A program made the position numbers and the translations under genes. Source: Cryptomeria japonica (lineage: Eukaryota; Streptophyta; Pinopsida; Cupressales; Cupressaceae). From it: a DNA stretch of 64,000 nt. The notes under the pieces were generated by a model. It worked only from the letters and a program-made list of their open reading frames with translations. It ran no database searches and had not been told where the DNA came from. The stretch is taken from NCBI RefSeq assembly GCF_030272615.1, contig NC_081409.1:533118291-533182290 (forward strand), given 5' to 3'. The first letter of the stretch is position 1. Each line of letters opens with the position of its first letter. This document shows, one piece after another, positions 21,974 through 33,316 of this stretch.

Positions 21974-24900
21974 CTATTTCTCTAGTGATATTTCTCCTTG
22001 AATAGTTTCCTTAGATAGCTCATTCCGATGTGTTAACAAATTATCCAATCTAGGACCAAGTATGTTCTTTAACTCCCGGGTTTTCATCTTCAACCTTGCT
22101 TTCTCTCTTTCTAGTTTCTCAATCTTCTCTTCATAAATAGCCATCTCTTGATCCAAAAATGATGTGAGTTCCAAAGAACCAATTATATTGTTAGCAATGT
22201 CATCAATCTCTTTCTGTGTTTTCTTTATTTGCTCATCAATAAATTTTGTTATATGGTGAGGTTTACATGCTTCCTTGTACAATTCCTTGTATTCCAAAAT
22301 GGTGGAATTCAGTGCTAGTAACAATGAATCAATTTGTTTTGTACAATCCTTTATTGTTTTGTCAAATATTTTCTCCTTCTCCTTATTAACTCTTTCCTGA
22401 ATGGTCTCCCTATTTATCTTATCTAAAGTTTGAATGTTAGAAGAAATGAATTTGGACAATGTGTCCAATTTACCTATAGACCCAAGAATATGATCAACCT
22501 TGCACGTCGATGCAATCATCTACAAAATTGGTAAAGAATCATCAATAGCCTTAAATGCTAAAGCTTTGAATTCTATTATCTTCTTAATGGAATCTAATAA
22601 TACATCAATAACATTTGTTGGTCTGTAATCTACAATTGATGTATTGGGAGAAGTGCTCAGTTCTGCAATTAGTTTCTTTTCTTGTCTAGATACCTGTTCA
22701 GATACCTTAACCACTTATTCTTCCTTATTTTTACTCTTATTCTCATTCTTATTTTTTGTCGGTTCGGATTGTGTCTGTTCTTGTTCTTTTTCTTCTTCTG
22801 TTAGTATCTTAATACTTTACTGAGTGTCAACAGTCTTGACCAATGATTCAGGTTTCTCAACATTTTTAGATTCAGATTTCTTCTCCTCTGCAATTTCCTT
22901 ATCCAATACAATTATTGATGTCCTAAGTGTCAACATTCATTATGAATATAATGTCTGACTTGGAATCAACATCATCTTCTTTCACTTTCTCTGACTTCTC
23001 TTCTTCAGGCTCATTTTGCATTTCCGTCGGTGCCACTGATACTACCGGTGGGGTGTCTTGTGCCAGTGGTAGTAAGTTGTCCTTAACTATGATGTCAGGT
23101 ACACTACCAACCTTACTCTTACCCTTATTTTCTGATATACTTTAGTAAATGATTTATCAACTTTTTGTCTATCTTTCTCTTCTCTCTTCTCTTTCTTAAC
23201 AAAGAATATATCCCACTTATCCGTTGTTTCATCTGCAATCTCTTTTACTCTGTCGGCCATAAGACTAACTTGTCAATGACCACTCACAAAAATAGTCTTG
23301 TTAGCTTCAGATATTAAATCATCTATTTCTTGCTTAGACTTAATAGGATGAACCACTAACAATGCCTCAACCTTCAGTTTATTATCTAACTCTATAACAA
23401 ACATTATCTTTGCTTCAAGTCTCAAGTATAGATCATTAGGAAGAGCATCTATAACCTCAATAAGAACCTTCTTATATATATCTAGATACAAAATTATACT
23501 TTCCTCAATAGTATCCTTATCTGAATCAATAAAAGATTGATAAAACTTACTAACATTACCAATATTTCCTTCCCAATTTATTTCATTGATAAGTTTTTCT
23601 GGTGAAAGAGTATTTGGTTCCTTTTGTTCTGGTTTCTTTGGTGTGACTTTCTTCTTTTGACAATTGGGCTCTCTCATAGCCTATTGTTTCTTTCTAAGTG
23701 TTCTTGATTTCTTCAGAGATAGAGCAGGTGCCGATGAGGGTTTTCTTTTCTTTCTATCCACCCTTTTGAATTTTGTAGCCTTATCACTATCAAAATCAGA
23801 TGAGGTAGCCATAGGAGAAATATGTGCTACCGGTTGTTGTTCTGATTTTCTTTCTTGTTCAGCAACACCTCTCATCGGATCAAGTTTCAGCAATCCCTTC
23901 TTAACAACTTCAACAAACTTTGAAGCATATTTTATTACTTTGTCTCTTTTCTTCCTTTGCTTCTGCATAGTAACATCACTCTCTATAGTTTCAACATTAC
24001 CAAAGATCTTTCATTGGATTCTGGTGGAGCATCTAGGAGTATCTTGGCATAAGATTCCAAGATTTGTGAATCCACTTTATAACCCATCTCTGTTGTCTAG
24101 ACAGTTCTAAGTCTAACTGCCTCCATCCATACTTCATCTCTTTTAATCACAAAGCATATTTGTTTGTCATATTTGTCTACAATGCTTTGAGGGATTCTTT
24201 CCCTTTGTTTCATTTTTGCTTGAAAGTCCATGAAATAGTCTTTTACGTGTTTGTCACCATTAGAACCTATGTTGGTAATTGCCTCCTTAATCTATTTTCC
24301 AATAGATATATCATAGGAAAAATCCTTGTGACCAATACTGGGAATCTCCTTTGAGAAATATATCATTAAGCATACAATCAAATTCCCAAACTTGAAAGTT
24401 CCCTTCTTATCACCTTTAATTTTATCCAAAATTTTTAACAGTTCATCTTTCAGCCATTCAAAGATGTCAATTTTAGCATTATTCATAATCATCTCATAGG
24501 CACTATGAATGCATAAACTTGATATAGAATTCAACATATTAGTATGAGCAACTTTGTATCCAATAACCATACTTGCATATTTAACATTGTTATCGGTTAT
24601 GTCACTAACCCTAAGTGATCTGTTATGTGATGTTGCACTGGTTAAGTTCATAACTTCTTTGTTTGGAATTTAATTTTTCTTATCAGGCTTAGTGTCGGTA
24701 GAAGGTAAACCAGTAAAAGCATTAATTGCTTCCTTAGTGATTTTGAAAACTAAATCTAAGCACAATAATTCATTGTGAACTCTGCTAAGAATATAACAAA
24801 CAATCTCATCTGAAAATCCATGTATGTGAAGGATGTTAATGAACCCTAAATCTTCAACAACCTTGTGTTTCAGTTTGACTATACCTTGTTTGTTAGTGAT

Positions 24901-25137
24901 AACATTCATGAATATGTTCTTTAAATCCTCAAACTCTAAATCTTCAATGTTACTGTGAATGTATGCCCTAGGGTCTTCAGCAAACACAACTCCTTTTGAT
25001 ATTTTTGAAAATGCACCAATGGAGTCATCCAACTTAGCTATCTTAAGGATGATTTTAAAGATTGGTCTAGGATTCTTGATATTTTCCACAATAGTAGGGT
25101 TTGCAATGAATTCAGGAACGAAGGATGAAGAATCCAT
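21974..25137 (-). pseudogene. ORF2 of the non-autonomous element, unknown protein
   Basis: A reading frame of about 1050 codons from ATG 25137. The parts at 25137-24670 and 24651-24292 share one frame, and those at 23968-23681, 23677-23273, 22714-22520 and 22519-21974 share another. So there is one frameshift between 24292 and 23968, plus a few stops. The N-terminal third is mixed alpha with FTGLPSTD and LHIHGFSDEIVCYILSRVH. The middle is Lys/Ser-rich with basic runs (RKKRKPSSAP), possibly a nuclear signal. The C-terminal third is strongly heptad-patterned (EEKIEKLEREKARLKMKTRE), so a coiled coil. I recognise no enzyme motif and no gag domain. Uncharacterised ORFs of this type occur in plant transposons, but I cannot name the family. 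Confidence 0.7.
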
Positions 25138-25495
25138 GTCGTAAGAAAAATACCTTTGACTATCGAATGCAAGTGAAAACCTTGGATGCCCTAAAAAACC
25201 TTTGATGCTTTGCTTCTTGAATGCTGGTGCTCAACTTCTGCACTCTTCGAATGCTTGAATTATTCGGTAAGTCAAAATGAGAAATTCAAGTGCTTTATAA
25301 CCAAAAAGTCAACTTACAACCACATTAAATGCTTCATCAGTTAAGTGAATACTCAACATATGTGCTGGTAAAGAAGAGATATGACTTCTTACCACTAACT
25401 GAGGGTAGAATGCATAATCTTCAATTAGTTTCCTTACCCCTAAGGATTATTCCTTAGTTAGATGAAGAATCTCCTACCGGTGCAGGATTGCTCTA
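25138..25495. other. Spacer between ORF1 and ORF2
   Basis: Contains no ORF or motif I recognise. It separates the two minus-strand ORFs, so ORF2 has its own start and would need internal initiation, splicing or readthrough. Confidence 0.5.
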
Positions 25496-26569
25496 TTATG
25501 CCGATGCAGAGATAGATTCATCATTTCTCTGATCTCTCTTCCTGATCCATTGTTTAGTGAATTCTTGCTTGATTTCATTCACCTTTTCTTTCCCTTTGTC
25601 ATGAGATCCTTTGTTGTTCATCGGTACAATCTTACTTCTACAAAATTTTGCAATATGCCTAATCTTGTTGCATGCATAACAGGTTACATTGTTTCTTTGA
25701 ATAGCTTTTTCATAACCTTGACCGGTTTGAGTTCTGTATTGATTAGATAGATGCCCAAATCTACCACAAACATAGAATTTCACATTCATTCTACAATTGT
25801 CTGAGCTATGACCATTTTTATTGTATTTGGAGCATTGACCAGTGGATGAGTTTATATTCTGATTATTCTTGAATCTGCACCGATTTGATCTATGACCAAA
25901 TTTGTTGCAATTAAAACATTTGTCGTTGAATTTGTAAGCATTAGGTTGCCTTACCAGTTTGCTGTGATCATGATTGTTTGCATTTCTGGAACTTTCTCCA
26001 TGTTCAAATCCAAGTCCAACTATTTCTCCATCAGGTTTTTGACTTTTTAGCATATCATCAAGCTTGCCTGAACTCTTCTTGAATTTGTCTTTGTATTCAT
26101 TTGTAGCAACCAACTCACTTTCCAAAGTACTAACTTGTCTCATGAGTTCCTCTTTGTCATGTTGCATGTGAATCAAATTTGTTTTAAGCATATCATTTTC
26201 ATAACTAAGCCTTAGAGATTCATCTAATCTTTCATTAAGTCTTCTGGCCAAATCTTCCTCATTCCTCTTTCTATCTTCAATATCCTTACATCGTCTCATG
26301 GTTAAATCTTTCATCTCATTCCTCATGCTACTGTTCTCTTGTCTCAGTTTCTCTACAATATCTCTGAGAGTTTCCTTTTCTTCATCATCTTGGTTTTGAA
26401 ATTGTACATGTAATTAGTTTCTCTTATTCTTCGCTATAACTAGGTTATCTTGAAGTGCTTTGATGAATTCCTGAGCAGATCTGAATTCATCTTCCAGTTT
26501 GACATTTTTCAATTTTTTTGCATCAAAATCTTCAAGAGCTCCTTCCAACTATTATCTCAAACTTTCCAT
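25496..26569 (-). pseudogene. ORF1 of the non-autonomous element: coiled coil plus four CCHC knuckles
   Basis: Frame from ATG 26569, about 70 bases after the primer site; three early stops (two adjacent near 26550, one near 26412). Residues ~20-200 are a Glu/Lys/Leu-rich coiled coil (DDEEKETLRDIVEKL, LTRRLNERL-like blocks). Then four CCHC-type knuckles: CFNCNKFGHRSNRC, CSKYNKNGHSSDNC, one with first and last Cys lost (VCGRFGHLSNQY), and CYACNKIRHIAKFC. It lacks the usual copia gag N-terminal domain. A likely role is RNA binding or particle assembly in place of gag (inference). A single intact copia gag usually has one knuckle, so four is notable. Confidence 0.78.
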
Positions 26570-26623
26570 CGGTACTGGTTTTAGAATCTTCCTCAAGTTG
26601 TTAGGCTTCTGCAAATAGAGGGT

Positions 26624-26640
26624 GAGGCTCTGATACCAAT
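26624..26640 (-). other. Primer-binding site of the non-autonomous element
   Basis: On minus ATTGGTATCAGAGCCTC directly follows the LTR end ATAACA. TGGTATCAGAGC is an exact 12-base match to the usual plant initiator tRNA-Met primer site. Confidence 0.92.
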
Positions 26641-27568
26641 TGTTATATATTTGGTTAATCCCAAAGACACTGAGAGCGGGGGGGAGGGGGTGAATCAGTG
26701 TCTAACTGGTATATGAGAGATTTAAACTTATTTGCAACTTTATAACCCAAATTAATATACCGGTAAGAAAATAATAATGCAGTAAATAGAAACAAAAGAA
26801 TAAGCATCAATGCACACCATAACACAGATATTTTTGGCGAGGAAACCCGGTAAGGGAAAAACCTTAGTGGGATTTGTGACCCACAATATTTACTCACTAA
26901 CTAATATGAATAAATATTACTTAGTACAATAGGGGCCTACACATGTAGGAAGGCCAACTTCCTAAAGCTCACTTCTCAACACAAAAATGGAGTCTCACTG
27001 ACTACACAATTGGATGGTTAAATCCAATAACAATGTACTGCTCAAAATAGCATCTGCAATGCTAGATTCAGTACCGGTTTAAGCTCTATTTGATACCTTT
27101 GTCAAAACCTTGCTGGTGAATGATTCTACTTGCACAAAATAGTCTTCGCTCTACTCTGCTCCTTTTCTCTCTCAAGATAAATACATCAAAATGCGTATAC
27201 AATTATTCACTCTCATAACCTATCACATATTACCACTTCCTTAAATTACCTATCATATGTTCAAATGACCTACAAGATATTATACATATATGAGTCTTTG
27301 CAATACATCATCTCAGCCATATAAATATAATATTACATTACAATACATTTCACATAAACAATATTATTTCCAAGTCGGCTTGGACTGCTGGTATAATCTA
27401 TTGTCAGTGTAACTGGATACCATTGTGAATAATCCTTGTAGTGATTGTCGGTGCTAGTAGGTGAAGTATGTTGTCGGTAGAACCTTTGAACCATGTTGAA
27501 CCCTATTACCAGTTGGTTGCCACAAATGACAACATTAGCCATTCTCATCTGAGTGTATAATGCCAACA
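26641..27568 (-). repeat. 5' LTR of the non-autonomous element, 928 bp
   Basis: On minus it starts TGTTGGCATTAT at 27568 and ends TATATAACA at 26641. The poly-C block is expanded relative to the other LTR (26676-26690, with two G runs on plus), which accounts for most of the 10-bp length difference. Confidence 0.94.
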
Positions 27569-28084
27569 TCCTTTGCCTAGGATGGATGACATAATGGACT
27601 ATTTGAGTAGAGGAAAATCATTTACAAAGATAGATTTGAAGAGTGGATATCATTAGATCAGGATAAGAGAAGGTGATGAGTGGAAGATAGCATTTAAGAC
27701 AAATGAAGGACTATATGAATGGTTGGTGATGCCTTTTGGATTGACTAATGCACCGAGTACTTTCATGAGGCTGATGAATGAAGTATTGAAGAAATTCTTG
27801 GGTAAGTTTGTTAATGTGCATTTGTATGACGTTCCAATTTTTAGTAGAACAAAAGAGGAGCATTTGTTGCAGTTAAGACAAGTTTTACAAAGGTTGAGAG
27901 AAGAAAAGTTGTTGATCAATATCAAGAAGTGTACTTTTATGAAGGATGAGCTAGTCTATTTACGATTTGTGATATCTGAGGATGGTTTGAAGATGGGCCC
28001 TGAGAAAGTGAAATCCATTGTTGAGTGGCCTACACCAGAAATAATTAGAGAGGTAAGATCATTTCATGGATTGGCTAGTTTTTA
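27569..28084 (+). pseudogene. Chromovirus reverse transcriptase, C-terminal part
   Basis: Resumes with [26 protein letters not shown], one stop, then [20 protein letters not shown]. The catalytic box, YVYFDD-like in the family, reads HLYDVPIF here, so the second Asp is lost. [18 protein letters not shown] and the [11 protein letters not shown] end of the thumb follow. This is continuous with 20180-20736 once the nested element is removed. Confidence 0.93.
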
Positions 28085-28582
28085 ATAGAAGTTTATCATA
28101 AGTTTCAGTTCAGTTTGTAACCCTATGACTAAGACCATGAGAGGAGATCAGAAGGAATTCAAGTGGACCACCAGAGCAAAACAAAAGTTTTGAATTGTTG
28201 AAGCAGAAAGTGACTGAGCAACCTATGTTAGGTTTATCAGATTTCAATAAGGTATTTCAAGTGTATTGTGATGCAAGTAGAACAACAATAGGAGCAATTT
28301 TCAGTCAAGAAGGGAGAGTAGTAGCATATTTCAGTGAGAATTAAATGATGCCTAGAAGAGATATTCAGTGTATGATCAGGAATTTTATGTCATAGTTCAA
28401 GCCTTGAAGAAGTGGAGACACTACTTGTTGCCTAAGGAGTTTGTGTTGTATACAGATCATCAAGCTTTGAAGCATTTGAATCAGAGACATATGAGATGGG
28501 TAGAATTCTTGCAGAGTTACACCTTTATGTTGAAGCATAGAAGTGAGAAATCTAACAAAGTTGTTGATGTATTGAGTAGGTG
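28085..28582 (+). pseudogene. Chromovirus RNase H
   Basis: The Asp in VYCDASRTTIGAIFSQ, the [19 protein letters not shown] block (Glu of the active site) and [11 protein letters not shown] (Asp) are present, in different frames because of a small frame change near 28180 and another before 28368. The frame stops at 28580 after VVDVLSR, the usual end of the domain. Confidence 0.9.
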
Positions 28583-29520
28583 AAGGAATTTGTTTACAGA
28601 AATGAGACTGACAGTATTAGGTTTTGAAGATTTGAAGACCTTATATGATGAAGACCTGGATTTTGTAGAACCTTGGAAAGCATGTAGAGAACCGATTATT
28701 GTTGATAGGCGCAAATGGTTGGATTATTTCATTCCGGATGGAATGTTATTCAAGGGAGTTCAATTGTGCATACCTAAGAGTTCCATGAGAGAGAACCTAA
28801 TAAAAGAGAAACATAGTGGAGGTTTAGCTGGACACTTTGGCATTGACAAAAAAATTGCATTGTGAGTGAGGAGTACTTTTGGCCCTAGATTTATACGGAT
28901 ATTAAGAGATATGTGCAGAGTTGTAGAGTTTGTCAAGTTGCAAAAGGTAGTGGTCAGAATGTCGGATTGTATAAACCTTTGACAGTTTTGGTAAGACCTT
29001 GGGAGGATATAAGCATGGATTTTGTACTTGGATTGCCTATGACACAACGAGGGAATAATTCTATATTTGTGGTAGTGGGTAGATTTTCAAAGATGGCTCA
29101 TTTCATACCTTGTAAGAAGACATCAAATGCATTACATGTAGCAGACCTATTTTTCAAGGAAGTGGTGAGATTGCATGGATTACCTACGAGCATAGTTTCA
29201 GATAGAGACACTAAGTTTGTTGGAGATTTTTGGAGAACACTTTGGAAGAAGATGAAGACATATGTGAAGTTCAGTTCTACTTTTCATCCACAGACTGATG
29301 GATAGACCAAAGTTGTTAACCAGAGTTTGGGAAACTTGTTGAGATTTTTAGTGGGAGATAAAACCAGAAGTTGGGATTTGATCCTTGCACAAGCAGAATT
29401 TGCCTACAACATTTCAATGAATAGAAGTACCAGAAAAACACCTTTTTAGATTGTTACTAGAGTGCATCCTAGAGGAATAGCAAAATTGAGAGACATTAGC
29501 AGTGAAGACTGAAAGAGTTC
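28583..29520 (+). pseudogene. Chromovirus integrase
   Basis: Zinc region: KHSGGLAGHFGIDK and [10 protein letters not shown] fit the HHCC pattern, with a stop and frame change near 28865. Core: [13 protein letters not shown] (first Asp), [13 protein letters not shown] (second Asp), TFHPQTDG then stop, TKVVNQSL. The third catalytic residue, normally Glu before Val-Val-Asn, is Lys (29309-29311), so the enzyme is inactive. A second stop lies near 29448. Confidence 0.93.
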
Positions 29521-30066
29521 AGAAGTGGAAGATTTTGCAAATCACATGGCAGCATTGCATATTCAGGTTAAACAACATTTGGAAGACATGAACAACAAAT
29601 ATAAAGAGAAGGCAGATGAGAAGAGGAGGCATAAGGAATTTAAAGGTGATGATGAAGTGATGATATATTTGAAGAAAGAGATATTCTTGGTTGAAACTTA
29701 TAATAAGTTGCAGATGAAGAAGTTTGGACCCTATAAGATTCTGATAAATTTCAGTTCTAGAAATGCATATGAAGTGGAGCTACCAGATAATTTAAGTATT
29801 TCACCTATATTCAACATTGCAGATCTTCATGAGTAGCATGAACTAGAATTCAGTGAGGACAATGTTGCAGAACTTGAGAAATAATTGCACTGGAAGGAAT
29901 TGGATCAGATTGAAGAGATTTTGGACAGTAGGATTGGGTGTAGTACCCGTAACAGTCAATACAAAGAATATCTTGTGAAGTGGAAGAGAAGACCAGTTGA
30001 AGATTCATCTTGGATTTCTCAGGAAGAGATAGATCACCTTGGTTTCCCTCTCACCCTAGAAAAGTG
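29521..30066 (+). pseudogene. Chromovirus integrase C-terminus with chromodomain
   Basis: 29525-29836 has the gypsy GPY-type module (KFGPYKILINFSSRNAYEVELP, ISPIFNIADL). After two stops, 29885-30067 has QIEEILDSRIG, QYKEYLVKWKRRPVEDSSW and EEIDHLGFPL, a chromodomain with its aromatic cage positions (Tyr, Trp, Trp). In chromoviruses this domain guides integration to heterochromatin marks. The stop at 30065-30067 ends the polyprotein. Confidence 0.92.
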
Positions 30067-30098
30067 AGAGGCTCACTTTTTCTTTTACCCCGGATGCC

Positions 30099-30866
30099 TG
30101 ATGCAGAAGCATCCCTGGTTCACAACAATCTTGCATTAACCAAAAACATTTTCCTTTCTGTTTTGTTTGCAGTTTCAGTTTTCTTCCTGTGTGTCCTAGT
30201 TTTGGCTCACCGGATCTTGTTGAGTTGGATTCTACTTGAAGAATTGATCATATTTCTTGCTTTCAAACTGCATCTCATTTGGATCACTTTCCGACAAGAT
30301 ATCGCTATCGGTTTCCATGACAATTTCTTATTACTGGTTGCCTGAGACCTATTCTGGTGATCTACTGGAACCCATTCTGAAGCTTATAGAGCCTTGACCA
30401 TTGATATTGATGTTTCTTGGTGTGTGTCTGACCTTCTATGTTTCATCCTTTGGATATTCCCAAGGAATCTCTTGGCAGAGGCCGACCTTGTTCATTTTGC
30501 ATGTTAGGTCTTGTTCTTCGGGTTTTGATCCTTTTTGGGCCAACTAGATCCTTTGGATCAATATAAATATTTGTAATCATGCTTTAGAATGTAATCAATC
30601 CAAATCAATATGAGTATTAGATAGATAAATTGTCCCTAGAAGATAGATCTTTCAATTCAAGGTCCCGGCTGTGACCTATTCTACTAGGCCTGTGTGTCGG
30701 TATCTTGTAACTCGGTTGTTATCGATTGGATGTAATCAATTTTCATGTAATAAAACTATTTGTTCTAAATTGCCTCCATCATATCTATGTGTTTTCGTTG
30801 TGTTTACTCTTGCTGACCAATCTAGACTAATATCATTGAGGTCCCTCCTCACCGATGACTGCTTCA
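30099..30866 (+). repeat. Chromovirus 3' LTR, 768 bp
   Basis: Starts TGATGCAGAAGCATCC and ends TGCTTCA, followed by the duplication ATGAT (30867-30871). I see no clean purine tract next to it; the nearest purine run, GAAAAGTGAGAGG, is about 27 bases upstream. Confidence 0.95.
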
Positions 30867-30871
30867 ATGAT

Positions 30872-32949
30872 GCATGTGATCTGACCTCTTTGTGATGCAG
30901 GATAGATGGATGGATGCATATGTATGCTTATCATTCTACATGATGTTCCTAACATATTTATGGATGCAGGATGGATGCATGTTAAATGATATGTATGGAT
31001 ATGTCTAGCATGTGGTAAGTGTAGGATGTATGTATATGATTGATCTACATGATATGTTATGCTTATGTATGGTGTTGCGATTATGTTTCTGTTATGGAAA
31101 TGGATGATCTATGATTTGATGTACACATGTTTTTTCATGGATACACTTGTAATGTGACTTAATGAATGTGATGGATAGGTTAAGATGGAATGAATGAATG
31201 TCTAATGAAATGTATATATATGCGTAACTAAATGAATGTAATTTATGGACCTAAAATGATAATGAGCATAATAAAAATAATGAAGGATGTAATGTAATAA
31301 GAAGTGGAATTAAAATGAATATGAATGTGATTATGAATGGTAATTAATGCAAAATGTAACTTAAATGAACACTAAATGAATTGACACATTATATGTAACT
31401 AAGATGAGGAATATATGTGAATGCAACTAAGATGACTATGCAAATGATAATGAACTAAAATGATATGCAAATGATAATGAAACTAAAATGATATGAAAAT
31501 GATAATAACTAATGAAAGATGAATAAGATGCACACAATTTTTTATAATGAGCCAACAACAATACAATGGTATAGGACTAGATAGAGGAATATATAGGGGG
31601 AGGAATGAATAAATTGAGGTCTCCAAAAAAGGGGGATGGGATGAAAATGTGAAATGAAGTGAAGGATGATTTGTTGTTGTGCATATGTAGAGAGAAAACC
31701 TAGTTTTTATATTGCCAAGGATGATCTCGATCATTGATTATAGAAATCAGAATGTTGTGAGGATCCAAGGCATGGACTAGACTCTCAAACAATAGGTATC
31801 TCGTGCACACAACCACACAAACACCATGATGGTGTAGATGTAAGGCTGTAGGTTTTTACAAGAGAGACCTGTAAATATGTCATACCACAAAAGCATGCCC
31901 CAGTATACATGCAACCAAGACATGCCATGATATAAAATGATCATGGCAGCCTTACATAGGAGTATTCATAGGACAAAAAGATGCAAATCAAAGAAAAAAT
32001 TTCAAACCACACAAATGTCATGCACATGGCCAAATGAAATCTCTTGCCAAGAGTAGGACTAAGACTAGGATTAATATTGGTGGATATGGGAAGGATGCAT
32101 CCCAATGGGTAAGGTTGACTAATAGGACTAACTAGGAAATGGAGTAGATGGGATATGCAAGTTGATGCAGATATGAAACTGACTACTTGGACTTGGCTGG
32201 GCGCATGTTGATGAGTATTTGGATGATGCACAAGTCAAAAAGAATCTCAGCTTGATGGGATAAGATCAGAGATTGAGGGAAATATCGGTGTGATGGGACA
32301 AAAGGTTAGTGTGATGGGGTGATCCTTATTCATAGTTTAGACAAAGATTCATCATCTCGGGTTCGGGGAGGGGGATGAGGCAGAGTGGAATGGGGAGTAG
32401 ACTTTATTAATCATTCCAATTTAATTGTGAATGGGTGTTGATGAGAAGACTAGCAAATGGTGGACTAGAGGTGAATTACTTCCTGACATCACTAATGGAA
32501 TATGGAGGCTAGATGGGGAAGGGATAGATGGTCAAGATGGGAACATCCTACATAGATGCCTTTAAAGGGTTCATGGAGATGAAAATAGGGTGAATTTATT
32601 CCTGACATTACTAATAAAATAGGGAAATCGAGTGAGTGATGCATTTGGTGGGGGAAGAAGCTGTCCAATTAATGGCCTACATGCAAAAATATGGATACCA
32701 AGCGGGAAGGCAAGAGCATAATACGCCATGGCTGGAAGAGTTGGTTTGTCCTGTAGGATAGTGGATCAAGATTTTTTACCTTGATGCTTGAAACTAGGTT
32801 TTCACCAAGGTAATTTCCCATAGTTCCACAAAGTGATTTTCATTGATGGATGAATCTATTTTCTTTACTTTTTTGCTTTTTTCTTTTTTTTTGTATTTTT
32901 ATGATTTTTTTAATTTTTTTGATCTTTTCTAATTTTTGAAAAACTGGTA
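30872..32949. other. AT-rich region with low-complexity stretches, no gene
   Basis: Continuous with 17836 before the chromovirus inserted. 30890-31110 is rich in GGATGGATGCAT words. 31160-31510 is a degenerate repeat of AAATGATAATGAA-type units. 32471-32505 and 32590-32623 are diverged copies of one 35-bp block, 119 bp apart. The end near 32950 should contain the 3' end and 3' LTR of Gypsy-2, but I could not identify LTR borders. T-rich tract at 32860-32940. Confidence 0.5.
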
Positions 32950-33316
32950 ACCTTTAAAGACTAGGCATAAAATCTATTGAGATGCATGATTTTTATAGGA
33001 TCATCCAAATGATTTCCCTTAGGAGTGGCCAATTGATAAGCACCTGATTCATATTTTGTTGTGATCACATATGGTCCAAGCTAGTTAGGCTCAAACTTGC
33101 CTTTCTTCTCATGATCATATAGATTTCTTTGATTTTCCATAAGCACTAGATCGCCAATGTCAAATTCATGAGTTTGGACCTTTTGTTGTAGTACCAAAGG
33201 CTATTTTGATAAAACCAAAGATGATTTAAGGCCTTGAGGTGCCTTTTGTCCAACAATTCTAGCTCTTGCAATCTGGCAACTCTATATTCTTCATTAGGGA
33301 GAATGTTTTGTAAGGA
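32950..33316 (-). pseudogene. Gypsy-2 integrase C-terminal module
   Basis: On minus, PNEEYRVARLQELELLDKRHLKAL and further diverged blocks (a LGPY-like stretch) match the C-terminal region of gypsy integrase. It continues the core at 34635 once the insertion at 33317-34634 is removed; the 15-bp sequence at the junction occurs on both sides. Several stops. Confidence 0.8.

Larger units (their letters stand above)
20737..27568 (-). mobile_element. Non-autonomous LTR retrotransposon with two unusual ORFs
   Basis: LTRs at 20737-21654 and 26641-27568 are flanked by TCCTT on both sides (20732-20736 and 27569-27573). On minus, the order is 5' LTR, primer site matching tRNA-Met, ORF1 (coiled coil with zinc knuckles), ORF2 (about 1050 codons, unknown), polypurine tract, 3' LTR. 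No protease, integrase, reverse transcriptase or RNase H motif is present in the 5-kb interior. It must have depended on enzymes from another element. Copia-type LTR modules and a Copia-1-like purine tract suggest a copia helper (inference). Confidence 0.93.
17837..30866 (+). mobile_element. Chromovirus (Ty3/gypsy with chromodomain), complete but interrupted
   Basis: Two LTRs (17837-18608 and 30099-30866) are flanked by the same five bases, ATGAT at 17832-17836 and 30867-30871. Between them the plus strand reads primer site, gag, protease, reverse transcriptase, RNase H, integrase and chromodomain, the chromovirus order. A second element (20737-27568) sits inside the reverse transcriptase. 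Without it the element would be about 6.2 kb. The first 60 LTR bases differ at 4 positions, so insertion is not recent. Every domain carries stops or frame changes. Confidence 0.96.

Noticed and set aside
31483-32231. Minus-strand frames of 83 and 96 codons near 31.5-32.2 kb.
   Set aside because: Low-complexity sequence, no conserved blocks, and no continuity with Gypsy-2 coding.
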